Shown piece by piece: positions 10,013 to 27,681 of a DNA stretch of 64,000 nt (position 1 is its first letter; each line of letters begins with the position of its first letter). The notes under the pieces are model-generated. The model ran no database searches. It had not been told where the DNA came from and saw nothing but the letters and a program-made list of their open reading frames with translations. The position numbers and the translations under genes were made by a program. The DNA comes from Macrophomina tecta (taxonomy: Eukaryota > Ascomycota > Dothideomycetes > Botryosphaeriales > Botryosphaeriaceae), in contig JAKSGN010000007.1 of NCBI GenBank assembly GCA_024180945.1, forward strand, positions 3,286,001 through 3,350,000. The letters are read 5' to 3'.

Positions 10013-12008
10013 CTACATGCTTACTGCGATGTGATCGCTCATGTATTTCTTGATATCGCCCAAGAAGAGACTGCAGATAATACTGATACCTGAAGCAAGC
10101 GAGACCTTATGTCAGCATGAACTTCGCATGAGAGGAGGGGGCTCCGCACCTCCAAAGGCAATAGACACATAGTACACATAAGGATACTGGACTCATGTTA
10201 GCTCAATGGCTGACAGCGGTATCCAGAGGGCACAAACCGCGTAAGCATAAGACTCCTGGCCAGCATGGATCAATGTCTGTACTTGACCTTCTGTGATGTT
10301 GGGAAACTCATAAAATAGATCCAGCAAGCCGGCGACCGTAATCTCCACCACCTTGGTCAAGATCTCTGGGTCTTTGGTCTGGAGCGTCACTGCTGCCGTC
10401 GGCACAAGCATAAGCTCCGTCGCAGCGTGTGTAAACTTTTGAGAGAAGACGTTATAGTAAATGCAATAGCCGATGGCACCACCGAGAACTCGGATAGCAA
10501 GAGTCAGCGCCGTTACAGTTGCGATCAATTCGTCTGGGCAGATGATGTTGGTGATGATGCTCGCCGGGACGACGATACCTCCGATTCCAAGGCCTGCAAT
10601 TGTGAGGACGATGTAGACGAGCCAGACGTTGTCGGTCCGCAGAGCAGCCATTGCGCCACCTTCAGCCGTCATGAATATGCAAGATCCGAGCATGAGGAGA
10701 CGGATGTGGCCCCGGGTGTACGTGAGCAGAGCCAGGACAATAACGGCGCCGGCCAGGATGGAGAAGCCAAGAGGGATGTTGCGAATACCGACGGCAGTGG
10801 GGTCATGTCCATACTCATTGTATGACTGAGTGGGCCAAAATAGAAGGACACTGAAGAAATTTGCCCCAGAGATGAAAGTAATGACTGTGAGTGGTTAGGA
10901 TGTACTTTCTCGGACTTTCCTGACTCGTGGCTTACCCAAGGTCAGCATCAGGATTCTCGGTTCCCTTTTGATGCTTGAAGGAAACATGGGAAACGATGCG
11001 AAGCGCCATTCCCAGATTAGGAAGGCAGTGATAAGGATGACGCCGATGAGCAATGGAACCAGCGTATGCGCCGATGTCCACGGGTAGTTGTAACCGCCCC
11101 ATTGGAGCCCAGCCATGAACAAGAGAAGCCCCGAGGTAGATAGGAAGCCACCAACGTAATCGATACGCTTGAGAACTTCCCTCTTCGACAGTCCGCAGGT
11201 ATTGGATCGTGGGGGAGGATGATAGAATATGGCTGTCAGAACGAGCCCAATGAAAGCCCATACAGCGCACCAGAGCCCAATGTAGCGCCAGCTGCCGTAG
11301 TGCGCTACCCACTGGGCCCAGAGGACGGACGGACAGAAAGGTACGATGGTGCTATCACAGGTGAGTAGGTATCAATATGCCTTTCTATGCGTAGTTGACT
11401 CACAAGATCATCCATGCATTATATTTGCCTCTCTTCCGGGTCGGGGCAATTTCAGAGGTTACGGCAAGAGCAGTCAGCTCGAGGATTCCGGCGCCAATTC
11501 CAGCCAATGCCATGCCGCCGATGAAGGTGTTCATGGCATGGGATGTCGAAGTGACGATATTCCCTACAATCAGGAAGACGGCTCCAATGATGGCTGTATA
11601 ACGTCTCCCGAAAAGATCGGAGAGTGATCCGACGAATGGACAGACGGCGGCCAGTGCCAGCAAATTTGCTAGCACGAGCCAGATCCACCTGTCAACACCG
11701 CCAATGTCGGCATAGATATAAGGCGGTATAGCACCGTAGAGATAGAGCGGGATCTGAGAACCGGTCCAAAGGAATGCCATTGCGACCAAAGGCATGAAGC
11801 GACGGATGGTCATCTACCGCTGTATCAGTAGGCGTTAGATGCGAATATTGTGGATGGCACAGACCCTAGGCTCGTCTTCTAATCCCACGGCATCGGCTCG
11901 TCCTGCTCCAGACGGCGAAGTACTATCAACCCCGGCGACATCTTCGAAATGGACCACACCGTCTTTCTCTACATCCCCGAAGGACGCCTGTACATTTTTC
12001 TGATCCAT
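10013..12008 (-). CDS. MFS transporter, TRI12 (DHA) family, about 14 helices
   Basis: Six exons on the minus strand: 12008-11865, 11813-11404, 11351-10936, 10884-10238, 10186-10150 and 10089-10013. All five introns are 51-60 bp, and the phases join to give 576 residues ending at a TAG at 10015-10013. The first exon is a hydrophilic 48-residue N-terminus; membrane segments begin in exon 2 (MTIRRFMPLVAMAFLWTGSQ). The motif-A loop GSLSDLFGRRYTAIIG, the segment ALAVTSEIAPTRKRGKY and the run GIGGIVVPASIITNIICPDE are typical of the TRI12-like branch, drug:H+ antiporters named after the Fusarium trichothecene pump but widely used for other substrates. Substrate here is unknown and no biosynthetic cluster surrounds it. 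Exon 5 is only 37 bp. The first donor (GTCTGT) is the weakest; an alternative start at 11813 would drop the N-terminal exon. Confidence 0.92.
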
Positions 12009-18663
<6,655 letters not shown>

Positions 18664-20916
18664 ACACGTTGGAGGAAATCTTCTATGCGCATATTGGATC
18701 TTCGATTTTTATATTTCTGACATTTATCCGCGAGGCCAAGAGAGGAATGGAGAAAGCGTTGCTTTTCTCCTGTCAACCTCGTGCAATCAGAAGGAGTTCA
18801 TTTACATCATGCAACGCCATCCTGCGCTCCAAGCTATTTTCGTAGCATTCGCATACTCATCAAAACTGTTATCTCTTTGTTTCTGACGATTGTCTCTTCT
18901 TCTCTAGCTCTCCTGTTGCTAAATTAAGCGCCAGGGAATGTTGTTTCACATCTTCCCTGTGCACGCTGCACCCATGCAACCGTATGGGCACAACTTGACC
19001 GCTCGTATTTGCGACACGTCGCAACGGCCGCACACTGACTTGCCATCAGGACCGTAAAGGCTCGGATGCACAGTCGGTCCCAGGGCGTTTCAAGCCACTG
19101 CATTACTAGATTCACAAAAAGGATCTGGTCAGGGATTTGCGATTCCTCTGCCCTCTCGCGGGTACAAGTGCATCGGACGGACCGCGGACCTTCTTTCTTA
19201 GGTTTGGCTCTGTACAATTTCTGCACCCTTTCGCCGGACTCCCCGGTTTTTCCGGGGCAGCGTACTGATCGAGTATACCTACACCGCATCCTCGCAACCG
19301 CGCGGCTATTGCCGTGGGCTGCGGCTAATTGTGGTCCTCACATACATAGAACGGACACACGGGCTAAATCGCGTGTATTCTTGCGGGTTGAGGCTTGGTC
19401 TCCGTATGCGCGGGACGATGCCTGAAATTCGAGCTGCGAGCCGATTGCTATTAAAATGAGTACGACTTGGAGCAATAAGCAAATAATCATTATTGGGTGG
19501 CTTTGCAGGACGAAGCAGACCGGATGAAGATGCACTAATTATGGCCCATATGCATGTAGACGCATATTTCCCTTGACGACGAAGACCGGCGTCCCGGCGT
19601 CTGCCGGAAGGATTGCCATCTACGAGCGGCCGGCCTTTTTGTGAACGATCTTGCCTGGATGGAGTTTAGGAGTGTTACCCTGCATTTTTGCCCATCACTG
19701 ATCAGGAGACCTTTTTAAATTATAATTTTATTTTTTTTTCTATCCTCGTTGTGCAGTCTGGCTCAAGGGGTTCTTTTTCGTTTTTTGTGGGGCCCCGGTT
19801 TGCGGTTCGGAGGCTTTGCTTCCTTTTTATGTTGTGCACAACATTTTGTTCTTATCGCCCAGGCAAGAGCCTTTTTTCTGCTATTGGTAGGCTGATGACT
19901 ACTTTCTCTCTCTCTCTCTCTCTCTTTCTTGGTACTTGTGCATGTACACAATCCTCTCGTGCTCCACATACCCGCGTTCTCGCTTGCTCTTGTTATTCTC
20001 ATGGCGCTATTCGACACGGACAAGCGATGGATCGATACACTTTGGGCCGGGGTAAGGGAAGAAGGGAACCAGAAAAAAAAACAAAAAAAAAAAAAATTAT
20101 GCAACGGAAGAGCAAGAGCAAGATATTTGCATCAGCAATAACCAGCCTCTCTGTCTCCCTCGCCCACCAGATTGCGGTTTGTCCCTCGTGTTCTACTCGC
20201 TAGCTCGCGGACAGAGTACCTTGGCTCATCAACCGAAAGGGCGAAGGCAGAAACTTTCTATTTCTATCGAAGTACGCATGAGTCGTACGTACTCGGCTCC
20301 TGATGCCTCTTTCTTTCTTGTCTTGACTCTTTTCGCCCGCACATGACCACGGCAGTTCAGGCCAACCGCGAAAGACAAACGTTATGGCGGCTTCATCGTG
20401 GCGTCGCCTGCCAATGCAGCGATGGCAAACTTTGTCCTTCTATTCTCTTTCCGCGTCGTCGGCGATTGCCTTGTTTTCTTTCGCGGATCTATCCGTTGCG
20501 AGCATGCATCGGTCGGGACGGCTGTAGGCACCAGCACCGGGCCGTCTAGCTGGTGAGATGATTGTGGGTCGCCGTAAGGACAGGGTCGACGAGGAAAGAG
20601 AGCCAGGCTCACAGTGGGCAATAGCCAGCGGCCTCGAAAGCACGTCACTGACACACACCCTCTGATGAACACCTATGTATGCCTGCGTGTGGGAAAAAGG
20701 CTGGCGTCATCTACGACTAGGCTTGCGGCTTGACATGCATACTACGTAGTAGATAGAACGTCTATGTTACGATTTCCCCTCGGTGCAGCGATGATGAAGA
20801 GTGCCGATTCACATTCCATCATCCACCACTGCCCTCGTTTCCCCTCTCTTCTTCCGATTTGCTCTGCCGAATCATCCCCCCCCCCCCCCGGTCGTACGAT
20901 GTTCCCGACTTCTCCT
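18664..20916. other. 2.2-kb interval, no gene recognised
   Basis: Lies between the AROM stop and the 3' end of the Cys/His-rich gene. It carries T-rich and TC-repeat tracts (19725-19740, 19905-19925), an A-rich run (20072-20096) and a 14-C run (20876-20889). Open frames here are repeat-driven. Confidence 0.5.
19905..19925. repeat. (TC)n microsatellite
   Basis: About ten TC units in a pyrimidine-rich stretch 3' of AROM. Confidence 0.9.
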
Positions 20917-21903
20917 TCATCCCGCCCATCCTCCTCTCTGCCCTTCGTCTCCGTGTTGCCGCTGCCGTCCCTTCTGCTGAGCTGCTGCATCATCCCGGCA
21001 TCCCGCGTCGCCCGTCATGCTCATGCACAGCGTTGCCCATGCCCGGTCCAGGTGCTCCGCGCGGGGACTCTCTTCGCGTTGGCCAGACGCCCTGCTCTCC
21101 CGCTGCAGCTGCGCTGCCTGATCGAAGAGCTCAGTGCGCCGCCTGTCCATTTCGGCGAGAGCTTGATTCGACACGGCGGCGATGAGGAGGGCGGCGGGCC
21201 TCAGCGGCGAGGATTGCGACAGCGGCGGCAAGTGATACGACGGCTGCTGGGCTGAGGAAGTGACGGGTGGGGGTGCATGTTGGGTTGATGGTGGATGAGG
21301 AAGGGCGGCCGGAGTTGCCGGGACGGAGAATGTTGTTGCTGCTTTGATGGACTGTTGCTGGTGCTGTTGTTGATGACACTCACCGCATTCCGGATTGTTC
21401 TGGAGCCGCCGGCGGTGATGGTGGTGGTGGTGGAGTTGGTGTTGCTTGTGTGCTGGTGTTTCAGCGCTGGAGCCCGGCGTCGAATCGAGCGCGAGCAGGG
21501 CGGGATCGATGGGTGGCAGTGGTGGTGTCACATGGGGGTACGTCTGGCGCTGGGGCAGCGCGACGGCATGAGTGGTTTGCGGGCCCTGGTGGTGGAAGGT
21601 GGCTGGGGGATCCCAGCCACGGGCATCCGGGTGTTGTTGCTGGGACGGGGCGGCAAAGGCAGAGGTCACGCAACTACTACTTGTGCTGCACTGGTCGTTG
21701 CAGGTTGGCGGGCAGCTGGCTTCGGCGGGCAGGGCAGTGTGGGCGCAGTAACAGCAGGTGACCGGCCTATATAGGGCGTCTGGCGGCAGGCCAGCCACGA
21801 ACGTGCGGCAGGGACACGGAGTCGGATGGGAGGCGCTGCAGCGGTAGGTTATGTCTTGCAGGGCTCTACAGGCTCGGCAGGACCAGGTGTAGGTCTTACA
21901 CAT
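20917..21903 (-). CDS. hypothetical Cys-rich protein with His/Gln repeats
   Basis: Single open frame of 328 residues from the ATG at 21903. The N-terminal 75 residues hold many cysteines in close pairs (MCKTYTWSCRACRAL, CPCRTF, TCCYCAH, SCPPTCNDQC), a layout resembling a small zinc-binding module seen at the start of some short fungal hypothetical proteins that begin MCK. The middle is Pro-rich, with a run of six His and Gln repeats; the C-terminal part (about 255-320) looks helical and charged (LAEMDRRRTELFDQAAQLQ). The frame is open far upstream (to 22662), but without a better start and with repeat-like composition, so I begin at MCK. No function can be assigned. An additional intron or upstream exon is possible. 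Confidence 0.5.
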   Translation of the reverse strand: MCKTYTWSCRACRALQDITYRCSASHPTPCPCRTFVAGLPPDALYRPVTCCYCAHTALPAEASCPPTCNDQCSTSSSCVTSAFAAPSQQQHPDARGWDPPATFHHQGPQTTHAVALPQRQTYPHVTPPLPPIDPALLALDSTPGSSAETPAHKQHQLHHHHHHRRRLQNNPECGECHQQQHQQQSIKAATTFSVPATPAALPHPPSTQHAPPPVTSSAQQPSYHLPPLSQSSPLRPAALLIAAVSNQALAEMDRRRTELFDQAAQLQRESRASGQREESPRAEHLDRAWATLCMSMTGDAGCRDDAAAQQKGRQRQHGDEGQRGGWAG

Positions 21904-23130
21904 GGCGTCCCGGATCAGAGGTCGTTGCGCAGCTGGAGGGGAGCTGGCGGAGGCGGAGGCTATTTGTGCCTGGCCTGAGGCTGGCAGAGGACGGACGACG
22001 CATGGGCATTGTGGGCGAAAACAGCGTGTTTCTCTGCTTGTTGTTGCCGGCCGAGACAGGCAGCTTTGTGTTGGCAAGAAGAGGGATGGCAGTTTGTGTC
22101 GCCGGCGCCTGGCGGTGAGGCGGCGACAATAGAAATAGGAGAGGGGAGTTGAAGGCTCTCCGCGCTTCTCAACAAGGATGGTTTGCATACTTTCAGACGT
22201 CATGCGGCGGATGATCTCCAGCGCAGCATGCAGTCTCCATCTCAGTCTCCTTGTGCTTCCCCAGCTCCCAGATCCCACGTCCGCCTCGGCGGACGCTGCC
22301 GGCCGCCTGGGCTTCAGCGTAGCCCCTGCCGCTCGACACGCACCGCCCTGCAGGGCAGCCGCTGGGGAGGACAGTACATGCTTAGGTGCAACAGGGCCAG
22401 GACAAGACAGACAAGAGCTGTGGACTGCAGAGGGTGGAGGCCGCGGAAGACGGGGGCGGAGGCCGTGCGACTGCGGGCTCATGACTCCGCCAGACGGTGG
22501 TGGTGAGCGTGGAGGGCAAGACGTGAAGACGGCAGGCGCATGCTTGGCGGGCAGGGAGAGCAGGCGCGAACGCCTCGGAGGCACCAGACTAGCCGCCGTT
22601 TTTCGTGCAGCATGCGCGTGAGTCAATGAACGAGCCGCCTGGCACCGGCAGCCACTCACCACCCAGTCTCCAGAGTTTGCACGCGCGGTCTCACCACGGC
22701 GCCCTCGAGTCTAGGCCCGCGCCCAACCAGCACACCCTTTTCGAGCAAGCGTGCCTGCCGCGAGCACTGCGAAACACGAACTCATCGCCATCGGCCTCCA
22801 AGCAGCACCAGTCCGTCGCGCTGCGTCCGCCCAGCCCGCCGTCCCGGAGCCAGCGCTCGCTGGCGACGCCGGGATGATGGGCAGCACCGCGCTAGGGAGC
22901 CCAGCTCCAGGCGCTGCTCACCAGATACAGTGCTGCTGTGTGTGCGCCGTGTTGTGCTGTGCTGTGCTGTGCTGCTTACCTCGCTGCTAACCCCGACCGC
23001 TCAAGCGCGCTTCACGGCAGCAAACGGCGGCAGCGGGCAGCGGCGGGCGGCGGTGCGGCGGCGTTGCGGGCGTATGTCTGCGCTGCGCGGCGCTGGCGTG
23101 GGCAAGAGTCGGGGTTGTGGGCGCGCGCGC

Positions 23131-23131
23131 T

Positions 23132-23163
<32 letters not shown>
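23131..23163. repeat. (TC)n microsatellite
   Basis: Near-perfect TC dinucleotide tract about 500 bp upstream of the ATG at 23661. Such pyrimidine tracts are common in promoters of filamentous fungi. Confidence 0.9.
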
Positions 23164-23168
<5 letters not shown>

Positions 23169-23170
23169 GA

Positions 23171-23207
23171 CGGGCAGCGGGCAACGGGCAGCGGGCAGCG
23201 GGCAGCG
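23171..23207. repeat. heptamer tandem repeat, CGGGCAG-type
   Basis: Five adjacent copies of a seven-base unit, one with a base change (CGGGCAA), immediately after the TC array. Confidence 0.85.
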
Positions 23208-23456
23208 GACCCCAGCAGCGGCTAAGGCCGCATGTGCATCCAGCGAGCCACAGCTGGTCTTTTGGGGCCGAGACCTCCTGTGCTGCTTGTCAACTGCGTC
23301 CTCTTGCACTCCAGCACACCCGTCTCACCCCATTCTTTGCTGCCGTCCCTGCCCAAACCCGCGCACAAGAGCACTGCCGTTCATTACTGCTGCTGCTGTC
23401 TCTCCGGCGCCCAGCCGCCCGCTCTCGCTGCCTGCCGTCCGCCGGCGCTGCTTTTG

Positions 23457-23488
23457 CTGCCGCTGCCGCTGCCGCTGCCGCTGCCGCC
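23457..23488. repeat. (CTGCCG)5 hexanucleotide repeat
   Basis: Five tandem hexamers in the leader region of the gene at 23661. The repeat opens all three frames on both strands, which explains the overlapping artefactual ORFs. Confidence 0.9.
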
Positions 23489-23660
23489 GGCGCTGCTGTT
23501 GCTGGCTGCTGCTCCTCCGTATCGTCTGCCCTGCCTGTGGTTGCACCCGCCCATGACCCTGCCTCTGCCTCGCCGCTCTTGCCTTCTTTTCCGCTCTTGG
23601 CTCCCAGCTCTGAACCATAGCTCTCCTCCCACCCTCGTCCCCTCTTAGGTAATCCGTCCC

Positions 23661-25559
23661 ATGGACCAGCATCGGCCGACTGGCCTTTCTGATCTGTTGG
23701 ATCTGCGCCAAACCTTACCGAATGACTTGGACCACAAGCGTCGCTTCACCTCATCATTGCCTCCGCCACCTGATGAGCGCCTCGAGCTAGCCGGGTCTTC
23801 GGGCGCGTTGCCTGCGCGTCCTCCCTCCTCTCCACCCTGCCATCCTCTCTTCCCGACTCTGCCAGACCTCATTCCCGATCCTGTCTCCGTGCCCGGCTTC
23901 GCAACAGCCACGCCGACCCCGACCCACGACGACTCCCGGCCCGACTTGGGCATCGCAGGAATCGTCGACTGCGCCCTCCCGTGCTCTAGTGCTCCCTTGC
24001 CGTCCCCACAGCTGCTCAAGACTGCCCCCGGCTTGCGCCTGCCTTCGTTTGACCTGCTGGGCATCGCCGCTCCGCACCCCGACCGATTCCAGCCTGACGC
24101 TGACCGTTTCTTCTCGCCTGTGGGCGCCGGCCCTCTGTCCAAGCCAGACGATCCTCTGCACGCTCAGAGCCCCCAGCCCACCATCGCCGAGGACAAGGTC
24201 GACCATCTCCCGCTGCCGAGTCCGTGCCTGGCGAAAAAAGACCAAGACGCCGCCGACCAATTCACCACCCTGCCGACCCCGCCACCCGACCTAAGCTCTG
24301 ACTACTGGGCCAGCATTTCCCATGTCCGTACCACCGCCATGGACTCACCAGCGAGGTCGGATGCGGAGAGGGCCTCCCCTGGAATTGTCCCACGCCCCGT
24401 CATCCCGCCCGCTTCAGACAGCTCTGAGGACCCACTGGCACCCGTCCAACCAGCTGAGGATGAGAGCACCTTTCCCTGGCTCACCGAGAGCTTGCAGGCC
24501 ATCAGTAAGACGAACAGTCCTCCCGCACCTTTCTGGCAGCCTGCTGACCTTGCTCTAGTGGCTGATCTCGGCGCCTCCACTGGCTCACCCAATTCCATCA
24601 GGATTCTCTCACATGCTCTTCCCTGCCCTTCGCCAAGCGGGCAAGCTTTCCCACACATCATTAACGCGCTCCACAATGCAATACCGCCGGCGTCTACTGT
24701 CTGGATCAACGTTTTCCACGCCGTGCCGGGACGCTTCAATATGGCCGACCTGCCAACCTCGCCGCCGAGCACGCCGGGACCGCCTGTAGGAGGAGATGAC
24801 TACTTTACGATGAAGGTCTTTGACAGCGCCGTTCAGGTCGCGGATTACGAAGGTGAGGTCAAAGCTGCGCGATCTCCCAGGCCTGTGGTCCCACCTGGCT
24901 CTGTGGACGTCTCCATCGTGGAGCGCTACATTCCTCCCACAAGCGCTTCGGAATTCGCCGGGCTTTACTCTACAAGTGGATCGCGGTCGCTGCTGTTGGA
25001 CCGACTGGCCGAATTGTCGCCCGATCATGGCACTTTGCTCTTCATTTATCCGACAAGAACGGGCGGCAGGACATTCATGAACAACTACCTAGGGCCCGTT
25101 CTGGATCCCATCCTCCGATCCATGCACGTCGTGCATGACTTGTCCGCGGATCTGGGCTCATCGCTGGGGCATATGGAAGCCGTCGAGCACCTGCACGAGT
25201 TCGAGGACATGCAGCGGCGCCTCAACGCTTTCCTACATCAACTAAATAACGGGAAGACCTTGGAGCGCTTCAAGTTGGGAGGGACAAATTTCTCGGTGGT
25301 CTATGCAGAGAAGCAGGAGGCACGGCTTGAAAGGGGTGTGTGGGCCAGTGACTGGTGGATCAAGCAAGAGAAACCCAGAGTGCGCGCCGCCGTTAGCAAG
25401 TACTTCCGGCTCGCCCACAAGCTACCGGCAGAGGACCAGGTCATGCCGACGAACCTCATCCAAGAGGTTCTGGATGGCGTTGCTAAAAAGCCTTACGAGT
25501 TCGGAGAACCGAACAGGGGTGTGGAAGTTGGAGTCTTTGTGATCAGAAGATCCAGGTAA
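23661..25559 (+). CDS. conserved-looking fungal protein, possibly methyltransferase-like
   Basis: Single exon, 632 residues. The first roughly 285 residues are Pro/Ser/Asp-rich and look disordered. From about residue 295 the sequence becomes globular: LALVADLGASTGSPNSIRIL is a glycine-containing strand-loop-helix like motif I of class I S-adenosylmethionine methyltransferases, and the following segment ending WINVFHAVPGRFNMADLP weakly recalls the SABATH layout. Later segments include GTLLFIYPTRTGGRTFMNNY, LGPVLDPILRSM and DWWIKQEKP. I do not recognise a named family with confidence, and the methyltransferase idea rests on one motif. Alternatives are a degenerate Rossmann protein or a fungal-specific family. 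The C-terminal half has a normal coding look, so the gene itself is probably real. Confidence 0.7.
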   Translation: MDQHRPTGLSDLLDLRQTLPNDLDHKRRFTSSLPPPPDERLELAGSSGALPARPPSSPPCHPLFPTLPDLIPDPVSVPGFATATPTPTHDDSRPDLGIAGIVDCALPCSSAPLPSPQLLKTAPGLRLPSFDLLGIAAPHPDRFQPDADRFFSPVGAGPLSKPDDPLHAQSPQPTIAEDKVDHLPLPSPCLAKKDQDAADQFTTLPTPPPDLSSDYWASISHVRTTAMDSPARSDAERASPGIVPRPVIPPASDSSEDPLAPVQPAEDESTFPWLTESLQAISKTNSPPAPFWQPADLALVADLGASTGSPNSIRILSHALPCPSPSGQAFPHIINALHNAIPPASTVWINVFHAVPGRFNMADLPTSPPSTPGPPVGGDDYFTMKVFDSAVQVADYEGEVKAARSPRPVVPPGSVDVSIVERYIPPTSASEFAGLYSTSGSRSLLLDRLAELSPDHGTLLFIYPTRTGGRTFMNNYLGPVLDPILRSMHVVHDLSADLGSSLGHMEAVEHLHEFEDMQRRLNAFLHQLNNGKTLERFKLGGTNFSVVYAEKQEARLERGVWASDWWIKQEKPRVRAAVSKYFRLAHKLPAEDQVMPTNLIQEVLDGVAKKPYEFGEPNRGVEVGVFVIRRSR

Positions 25560-27681
25560 TACGCGTGGAGAGGCTGTTTTCGCTACGATTCGGATCTCGA
25601 AGAACGGTTCATACTTGGGTTGCTGAACATATGGGAGTTTGAAAACTAGCAGCCAGTTCGGTTTTGACAGCTTATTTCGGATACTCGGAGGACGGAGGGG
25701 TAATTACGATTAATGGTGGCGTCACGGATGCACGATGTACGAGCGTACGACTATGGCCGCAGCACCGCTGAGGACTACTGACTACGGACGATTGCGAGGC
25801 GAATTGACAAACGGATTTGCTATCTTCGGAATTAGTCTGCTCGGAGGCATTTGAGAAGCTTTTTTTTTTTTTTTTTTTGGAAGAGGAAAGGGAGAATGAA
25901 TGATTCTCGAGCCGGTGAATCCGCGAGAGTTCGCCCTTGTTGCATGAAAGAAAGGGCATGGTACCGGTGTTTTTGGTGCATTTTATCTTCCTTTGGGGAA
26001 AGCTTGACGGTAGAAAAAGAAAAGCAACAACTGGCCAATCTCAAGGTCATTCCAATGTTCATTTTCACCGACCTAGGATCCGTTCTACTTTTCCTAGTAG
26101 GACTGGGCGCCGGTCAGTAAGCTGATGCAAGGACAAATCTTCAACGGCACGCCACACACAAAATACATATGGGGAGATGTTATTAGCGGACAATGCGGCT
26201 AAACGGACGCCAAAGACCGGTCGCGGCTTTGTTAGCTGGTTCGGATTGGCATTCCCATCGCATCCCGGTCGACTCGTGTGCAGCATCTTGGGCCAGCATT
26301 ATCTTTCCTTACCTCCGCGAGATAGCCGGGCAATGAGGAAAATGGCCAGGCACACCCAGCGGAAAAGCATCCGGGATTGCCCTGAAGGCCTTCAAATCAG
26401 ATTCGAAGGGGGAGCCGCACCAACGGGTAGATCGGGCCCTAAGGGGATTCGCGACTGGGGTGGAGAGGTTGGGTAGAGCTGCAAAAATGGTCTGATGATT
26501 GCCAGCATTTTCTGAGGTGGCTACGCTGTGTGGGCTCGGTTGGACCTGGAGGGTCTGGCATGGCCATTTTCGGCTCAGCTTACAGCGAGGACGCGCGATT
26601 GTGTGACGTATCGCACGCCTCACTCCGAGCAGCTGTGCAAGGCGAACGGGAGTGCGGGTTTCTGGCGAGATTCTGCAAATGCAGCAAATTGGCAGCGATG
26701 CTCCTTTGTCAATCAAGTGCTTGAGGCAGCACCTGGGTGTGGAAGCGACAAGCAGGATCGGCATCGTCCCGAACAGGCGCGAGGTCGAAAGCGCAGCTGC
26801 TCACGACGGGCGTGAGACTGGACGAGACGGGCACATGACAATGGGGGGCTGGGGTTGCTTGTAGTCTCGTTAGTTACAGATTACAGCGAAGCTCTGCCGC
26901 AGCACGAGGCACAGGGTGCGAGGCTTAAAAGAAGGCTCGATATGGACGAGACCTGGTCTTGCACGGCCGTCGGACAGGCATGAGCCCTGAGGCAAGACGG
27001 AGATCGATCAACACGGCCTATCTCCGATCAACGAGCCTGCCCCGAACAATCTCCAGACGCACACACACACCCCCCACAGCGGCAACGACCCGCAGGGACC
27101 GGCAACAACTTCTCAGGAGGGGCTGTGGTGTTGCCAGCGGACTATCGATGATTAGTCACGAGCTCACCGATCACCCCGACAGATGCTCCGCCTCCAGGAA
27201 ATCGCGCGCTGTCGACCAGCTAGCGGCTTGCGGAGTTTAGAGGGCGACAGACGTTTGTCTGATCTGCCGCAAGAGCACGCAATCGATGTGTTTGGGTAAG
27301 CACTCGCGCGCCCATTCGTCGGCGCTGCTTACAAACTGTTCCTGGGATGGCATCATCGCCACTGAACCGTCCTTTTGCGGGGGTCACATCATCCTAACGA
27401 TGACTTTATTGTGCTCCGATTAGCAATCCACGCCTTTAGCTCGTCCGCTCAGTGCGCCTATATAACCATTCGAATAGAGCGCCTTTGACATCACCATCAA
27501 CGTCTTCCAGCATTGACCTGTTAACTGCCTCAGCCCTACAGAAAGCTGTCAACCTCGGCTTTGTTCACGCTAGGCACTTATATCTGACTTCACTCACACT
27601 TTTCGAACGCTATCACGACCAGGACCAGCGGGCCTCTTGGACCAACAGCATCTGTATTCAGAGCTTCTGAACTGCTCAAAG
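25560..27681. other. 2.1-kb interval leading into the AsaB-like promoter
   Basis: No gene seen. A 19-T run is at 25860-25878. The last 250 bp form the promoter and leader of the AsaB-like gene. Confidence 0.5.
27459..27465 (+). promoter_or_regulatory. TATA box (TATATAA)
   Basis: TATATAA 217 bp upstream of the AsaB-like ATG, followed by a C/T/A-rich leader. It is the clearest TATA element upstream of any gene in the window and suggests an inducible promoter. Confidence 0.6.

Larger units (their letters stand above)
21904..23660. other. GC-rich repeat-laden divergent interval
   Basis: 1.76 kb between the Cys-rich protein start (-) and the 632-residue protein start (+). It contains TGTGC pentamers (22953-22975), a TC dinucleotide array (23131-23163), a heptamer array CGGGCAG (23171-23207) and a CTGCCG hexamer array (23457-23488). 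Long open frames exist in several readings but follow the repeats. Confidence 0.5.

Noticed and set aside
21904..22662. Upstream extension of the Cys-rich protein to 581 residues
   Set aside because: The first codon at 22662 is GTG and the added sequence is repeat-like Arg/Pro/Ser; the ATG at 21903 begins a coherent Cys-rich module.
25860..25878. Poly-T runs (also 6045-6067 and 46877-46895) as retroposon tails
   Set aside because: No adjacent coding remnant, target-site duplication or shared flanking sequence could be seen.
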